DNA of 64,000 bases from Theobroma cacao (taxonomy: Eukaryota; Streptophyta; Magnoliopsida; Malvales; Malvaceae). Positions 58,921 through 64,000 of this stretch are shown here, piece by piece. The stretch lies in NCBI RefSeq assembly GCF_000208745.1, contig NC_030854.1:33248129-33312128 (forward strand). The letters are read 5' to 3'. Under the pieces are notes generated by a model. The model searched no databases. It had not been told where the DNA came from and saw only the letters and a program-made list of their open reading frames with translations. Position numbers and translations under genes: made by a program. The stretch's first letter is position 1. Each line of letters opens with the position of its first letter.

Positions 58921-59856
58921 TTTATTTTACTTTAATACTTAAAATGTAGTCGTTACTTACGAACCAAAATTTCAAATCTTCTCAACTTTCTCCATTTCTT
59001 TTATTTTTTTAACAATTTGGATCGATTAAAGTATTTATAACATGTTTTCATAAATCAAAACACAAATTTTCTTATCTAAAATACCTATTTCAACTAAAAA
59101 TCAACAAAAATTTCCTTTGAAAACTTAAATTTATAAATTTCAATTTTTGAGTTTATTGGTATCTAGGTCCTGAATTGATCCAATTAAAAGCTATTTCAAA
59201 CATCTGTGGTTATTTCTACTATTTTAGTTTTATTCAAAATACCTAAAAATCAAATTCCTCAAATAGCCATCCACCAAGCACATCAAAATCATCACTTGGT
59301 GTCTTAAAAAAATAGGAAAGAGAAATTTAAAAACGTAGGAGAGAGAAATTGAAGTGTAGCAGACGAATGCCGAAGAAAGAAATAAATAAAATTAAAGAGA
59401 GTGAGATGATGAGAAAGAGAAATCGAAAGTACAAATGAAAAAAAATTATGATGAATGGTTTAATTTATTTGAAATAATTTTAACAATATTTTTATCAAGT
59501 CATTACTAAATATGATTAAAAGTAATTAAATTTATTTTAAAAATTATTTTTAAAATATCTTAATTAAGAAAAAGTATTCCTCGTAATTTCTTTTATATGT
59601 TGTAGATATGTCCCCAAGCCAGCAATAGTTTATTACATCGTCGGTTTTGGACTTGGACAATCTTCGCGAGAGTTGGCCCAGTTTCTTGAATTCCCAAGTA
59701 CAAAAACAAATGGGCACCTTTGGCTCAGAATTTGAAGCCCATCTTCCCTTCCTTGCGTTTGCTCTCACCACCCGTTTTCTTTTTCAAAACATAAACAGAA
59801 AATCACCGCAAAAGGAAGAAACCAGTTTCACCTTCCCCAACCCTTAAACCTCTCCA
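58921..59856. other. Spacer and promoter region of BOLA4
   Basis: AT-rich to about 59580, then higher GC up to the ATG at 59857, consistent with a 5' UTR/promoter of a housekeeping gene. No clear TATA box. Short frames here are not genes. Confidence 0.45.
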
Positions 59857-62800
59857 ATGGCCAAGACGCTAGTAACAACTCGCCCTTACATCATCTTCTC
59901 ATCAACAAAAACCAATATTTTCGTCAAATCCTTCCCACTCTTTACCCACTCCAGCAAGTCTTTTACCTCTCAAGCCACACTCTTGGCAACCAAAAACCAC
60001 TCAAATTCAGGCTTGTTTTGGTCTTCCGACATTAATAAACCAATAAACAATGATGATAAAAACAACAGGGTTGTTTCAAAAACAGGGTTTGGAATTCTGG
60101 GTCACCGCAAATTTTCCATCAAAGCCACTCATGTTAATGATCCTGGCTCCATCGATTCCCCTCTCATGCAATCTATGGAGAAAAAGGTAACTTTTTTTCT
60201 TTCTTTTGTACTCTTATTCTGTTGGGTTTTACTTAGATTTTATCTTTTTATAGTGGGGGCGGGGTTGGGGATTGTATTTAGTTGTTTCTGTTTAGCTCAG
60301 TGAAATGGGGTATATTGTTTTTTGATTGTTGTTATAATTCATTTATTATTTTTTCTACTTTATCTTAACGCCAATAAGTTGAATAATTATGTTGGGCTCT
60401 ATGTTTAATTTGTTGTCAATTTGATCGATTATTAGCTATTGACACTCTGTAATGCAATCTGTGAAGCTGATGGAAAGGATATCTTATCGTTCAAAAAAAA
60501 ACAAAAGAAAACTTTTTGGAGTATGAAAATGAAAGGCTTTCTAAATTAGTTTGTTCTCTTTATATTTCAAATGCAAATGAAGACAAAGAACAAGATGCAT
60601 GGCATTGATTTTCTTCGCTTTTCAGCATTCTTTTTTGAAGGTTACAAGTTTAAGATTCAAAATGTTTAGTCTTTGTTTGTATAAAATCTCAAGATTCCCA
60701 ATTGAAGTAATGCATAGAGAGAGACAATATTAGTAGTTACTAGTTGATCATTGTCTCTAAGGCTAGTTTCTTAAAAACTTTGTTAGCCTAGAAGGTTAGT
60801 GTCGTAATTCGCCCTTGTAGTAATTATAGACATTCTTCGTGTCCTACTAAGGCAATTCAAACCAAAAGGGGAATATTACTACTTATTGCCTTTTATCTTT
60901 ACAGTCAAATCTATGCATTTCATCTACCATATAATTTAAGAAAATTCTAAGGCACACTTTGTCAAGCCTTAATCTAGATTTCGAAGAATTGCCTCCACAG
61001 CATCAGGACTTTTTACAACAAATTACTTTTAACTTTACCAATCAATTTAAACATGAGGTAACAAAGGCCTAGACATCCCTCTTGATTTTGCTTTCTCACT
61101 GTTATTAGTAGACCAAGTAGTTTTTTTCCTCATTTTAACGTTGATTTTTTTTTTTGTCCACTGTTATTCATAGAGTAGTAAATTTCTTGCTACTTGGTCT
61201 GTGGTTTATTGGAGTTGATGACTTATTTTGCTTCCACAGATCAAGGAACATTTAAATGCAGAATCAGTCATTGTAAAAGATGCATCTGGAGACGGCCGAC
61301 ATGTTTGGTAAGCCATGTTTTCATTGGTTTTATTGGTTGATTGACCAAAAACACTTATTAAGAGGTGCACTGCCTTCTTGCTTCCTTAATACTGTTGTTC
61401 CAAGTAAGTAGTAGTTAAAAGTTGTGGTGAATCCATACAATTAGTTGTTTTGTGTACTCAATAAGTATCCTGATGCAACGTATGAGATTGCTCTGTTATC
61501 AGCAAGAAAATCCTTTGCTACTTCCATAGATGTGCAGCAATGACAAGCGATTTTGAATCATGTCCTAAATGTTAGGATATGATGCTATGTTATGCTTGTA
61601 AGTAACAAATCATAATGAAGGAGTCATTACTATGGTGTTGAGGTCACATTATGAGCATCTAAAATGTAAAATAAATAATTTTGTTACTTGAGCTATTGGG
61701 ACCTCTATAAATTCTCCAAATTCTTCCTTATGCGAAAAAAGTGCCACTTTGCCTCAAAAGAGGCGTCAATAGGAGCGAGGATATGGGGTATGGCTGTATG
61801 GAATTGGACATGGATGTTGTGGGCTTGTGCAACATTGAGGGTTGAGGGAAAGTCAAGCTCACCATTTTGCAGGTTCTTTTGGATTCTAAGAAGTCAGCAG
61901 ATTGGTGGATGTCTGCTTTAAACAAATCTTTATAGTATCTTTCTTTGTTGCAAAAAAAAAAATGTAAATCATTAAAACTGTAAAACTATTAATATATTAG
62001 AAAATATTATTGCTCTCATTAGTTCTATGGTGTAAGGATGAGTCTGAGGCCAGTTAGTGAAAGACTGCATGTTCAACTTGAGTACAGCATTGGATTGGAA
62101 AGGTTAAAAGATAGAAACTAAAATAAAAACTATATCCAAAATTATTTCTTGCAATAACAGTTATCATGGGCCTAATAGAGCACAATAGCTGTCCTTTGTT
62201 GCAAATTTATGCACTCTAATAAATACCAATACATAATTCCCAGAAACTTCATTTTTATTACATGTTCTAAACGTGCCCAAGTTCATTTGAAATTATCTTC
62301 TTAATGTTCTTAGTGGGACATGATATAAGTGCATAGCTTATGTTTAAATACATGTAAAATTTATATTTTGTAAGGTATCATTTTAGCAGTTTACAGGGCA
62401 GTCACAATATGAAGTTGGGAGTCTGATGAATGGAATAAAGACTGAAAGGTGAAGCATGAGTGCTGCCCCTAAATATATTTGCGTTCTCATATGCTGTTAT
62501 TGGATTTGATCATGGAGGTCTAATGAACTTTTAGGCTGGAGACCAAGTGGGGTCTTTCCTTAATATAATTGTAATATAAAGATTGATTTGTTGGACTCCA
62601 TGTATCTGATTATCTGGAATGGCTTGTCTCTGAGAACTATGATGTAGCACAATTATGGCAAGATAATTAATGCCGTCAATACCTAGTTGGCAGCAACTAA
62701 GTCTCAATTACCCTATAAATTGTTGGGCTTTTTGGTACGAGGTTTATTTCTGCTTAAGAATTTGAATGGCTCAATTCACCAACTCTCATCAGTTGCACAT

Positions 62801-63125
62801 GTGCTCACATGACCTTTTCTTTAAGTTTCAAAATATGATCAATGAGACTTGCTTTTTGTGTGCAGAAATTGCATACGTACAAAGTGCAATTCATCTTATT
62901 TAGGTGCTTACATTGTGATTGGCTTCATACTTTGCACAATTTCTGGACTGAATCTATTGTCCTTATTGCAGCATTGATGTTGTATCTTCAGCATTCGAGG
63001 GGCAATCAATCGTGAACAGGCAGAGGATGGTTTACAAAGCCATATGGGAGGAGCTTCAAAGCACAGTGCATGCAGTAGACCAGATGACTACTAAAACCCC
63101 AAGTGAAGCAACAAGTCAGAAGTGA
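59857..63125 (+). CDS. BOLA4: BolA family protein, organelle-targeted (exons 59857-60186, 61240-61307, 62972-63125)
   Basis: Predicted 183 aa. BolA proteins work with monothiol glutaredoxins in iron-sulfur cluster handling and redox signalling; BOLA4-type proteins are in plastids and mitochondria. Exon 1 encodes about 105 residues rich in Ser/Thr/Lys and poor in acids at the start, fitting a dual transit peptide, then MEKK. Exons 2 and 3 give the BolA domain: [63 protein letters not shown]. His131 (GDGRHV) and His166 (VHAV) are likely cluster ligands. All borders are GT..AG; the exon 2/3 join splits a Cys codon. It is unrelated to the BAHD genes and marks the right edge of the cluster. The symbol rests on similarity remembered, not searched. 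Confidence 0.9.
61682..61965 (+). mobile_element. Possible retroposon in BOLA4 intron 2
   Basis: A GC-richer block that ends in an A run (about 61953-61963). No TSD confirmed and no domain seen. The frames on both strands here are probably non-coding. Confidence 0.3.
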
Positions 63126-63969
63126 TAAAGCAATGCCAATATTTTCAACCTGTCACCGAAAGTCCTTTCAATAATTTTCCATTATTTCCTTGTCTTATGA
63201 TGAGTCCTCAATCTGTTTGGCTAGTAGCAATTTGTATTCTTCCTCTTCTTTGTATTCCATTACCTAAACAGTTAAAACTTTTGATGGGATTAATTGCTGC
63301 ATAGACTAAAAAAGGGAGAGGCAATTAATTCTGCTCATTCACCACCCACCCCCCCCTCCCCCCTCCCCCCTCCTTTTTTTTCTGCCAGGCAAAGGATGGA
63401 ATTTATTGCTAGTCACTACCATTGGGTATATCTTTAAATTGGGTTGGCTTTTGTCTGATATCTTTATTTATCTGCCATTCAATTTATTTTGACTTTGTAG
63501 GCACAATGGTCGCCAAGGGTGTGGATTCTGATTGCCCGCATTGTTTCTGGTAAGCTTCATTAAGTTTGAACCGTTTGGTGCAGCTAGGAATTTGGCATGA
63601 CTTGTGAGGTCAGACGCATGCATGGACAAACAATGATTTTATGATGAGGTTGGAGATCCTTTATGCAGTGTTTGGTGGGAGACGAAAATGGAGTGGAATG
63701 GACAGCATCCATATAATTTTAAGGCATTTTCTTTTTGTGCTTGGTAGGGAGGAAATGTCAAAGGAAAATGAAAAATGGAAAGATTTGTTTTGCTTTCAAG
63801 CCAAGTGACCTTTTTTAAATTAATAGCGTCTACGTTCACTTATATGCAGGTTTAGAGTTTATGCTTTAGGGTTTAGGATTAATTAGACAAATCTTCGTTA
63901 CCATGTCAGTTGTGAACCCAGGATGTGATACATAATTACAGTATGCCATGACAAGATAAAGGGTTCATA

Positions 63970-64000
<31 letters not shown>
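63126..64000. other. BOLA4 3' region and spacer
   Basis: Contains the 3' UTR, the C-rich tract and a (TA)n repeat (63975-64000) running off the window. No further gene recognised. Confidence 0.5.
63342..63373. repeat. C-rich tract (G-quadruplex-capable on minus strand)
   Basis: CCACCCACCCCCCCCTCCCC then CCTCCCCCCTCC, about 220 bp past the BOLA4 stop. The minus strand has at least four G-runs of three or more in 32 bp. It is probably in or just after the 3' UTR. Confidence 0.7.

Noticed and set aside
1..64000. CRISPR arrays, operons, bacterial-type systems
   Set aside because: The window is plant nuclear DNA; the tandem repeats seen have no spacer structure.

Overview
The window is nuclear DNA from a flowering plant, very probably a woody eudicot. 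It is AT-rich, its genes have introns with GT..AG borders, plant-type TATA boxes sit just upstream of starts, and the spaces between genes are filled with Copia, Gypsy, TRIM, LINE and hAT debris. No species can be named from sequence alone.

The backbone is a same-strand (+) cluster of BAHD acyltransferase genes of the alcohol acyltransferase / methanol anthraniloyltransferase / benzyl alcohol benzoyltransferase type. Each copy has two exons with a phase-0 intron after a conserved ...IQ/IE codon. From left to right: copy 1 (2523-4361, recent frameshift), copy 2 (17802-19503, clear pseudogene), copy 3 (26942-28944, intact, with a repeat-expanded C-terminus), copy 4 (40034-43475, intact), copy 5 (46904-49096, intact), a relic of a 3' end (52166-52228), and copy 6 (54285-56579, intact). 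HxxxD and D(F/Y)GWG motifs are present in all intact copies. The right flank is an unrelated single-copy gene, a plastid/mitochondrial-type BolA protein (59857-63125, three exons).

Region by region: 1-770 is the 3' part of a long LTR. 1.5-2.4 kb is a decayed hAT element. 4.37-8.74 kb is a hAT-derived block interrupted by a complete solo LTR (4807-7573, TSD aaaat, containing an N gap) and by a 101-bp tandem repeat. 8.7-11.6 kb is minus-strand LINE debris. 13.9-17.0 kb holds TRIM LTRs, a retroposed 25S rRNA fragment and a Gypsy remnant. 20.74-25.56 kb is a full-length but broken Copia element. 29.5-34.3 kb is more LINE debris. 44.4-45.6 kb is a plus-strand LINE fragment. 50.5-52.1 kb is a Gypsy 3' end and LTR. 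56.6-59.6 kb is AT-rich sequence with a repeat array.

Copies 1 and 3 lie in a segmental duplication (about 2.41-10.54 kb and 26.83-31.76 kb) that also carries the LINE fragments downstream. Copies 5 and 6 share a G-box promoter block of about 80 bp in opposite orientations. No new kind of system was recognised. The most unusual signals are the evolving C-terminal repeat of copy 3, the inverted promoter block, the BAHD relic and the poly(A)-tailed 25S rRNA fragment.
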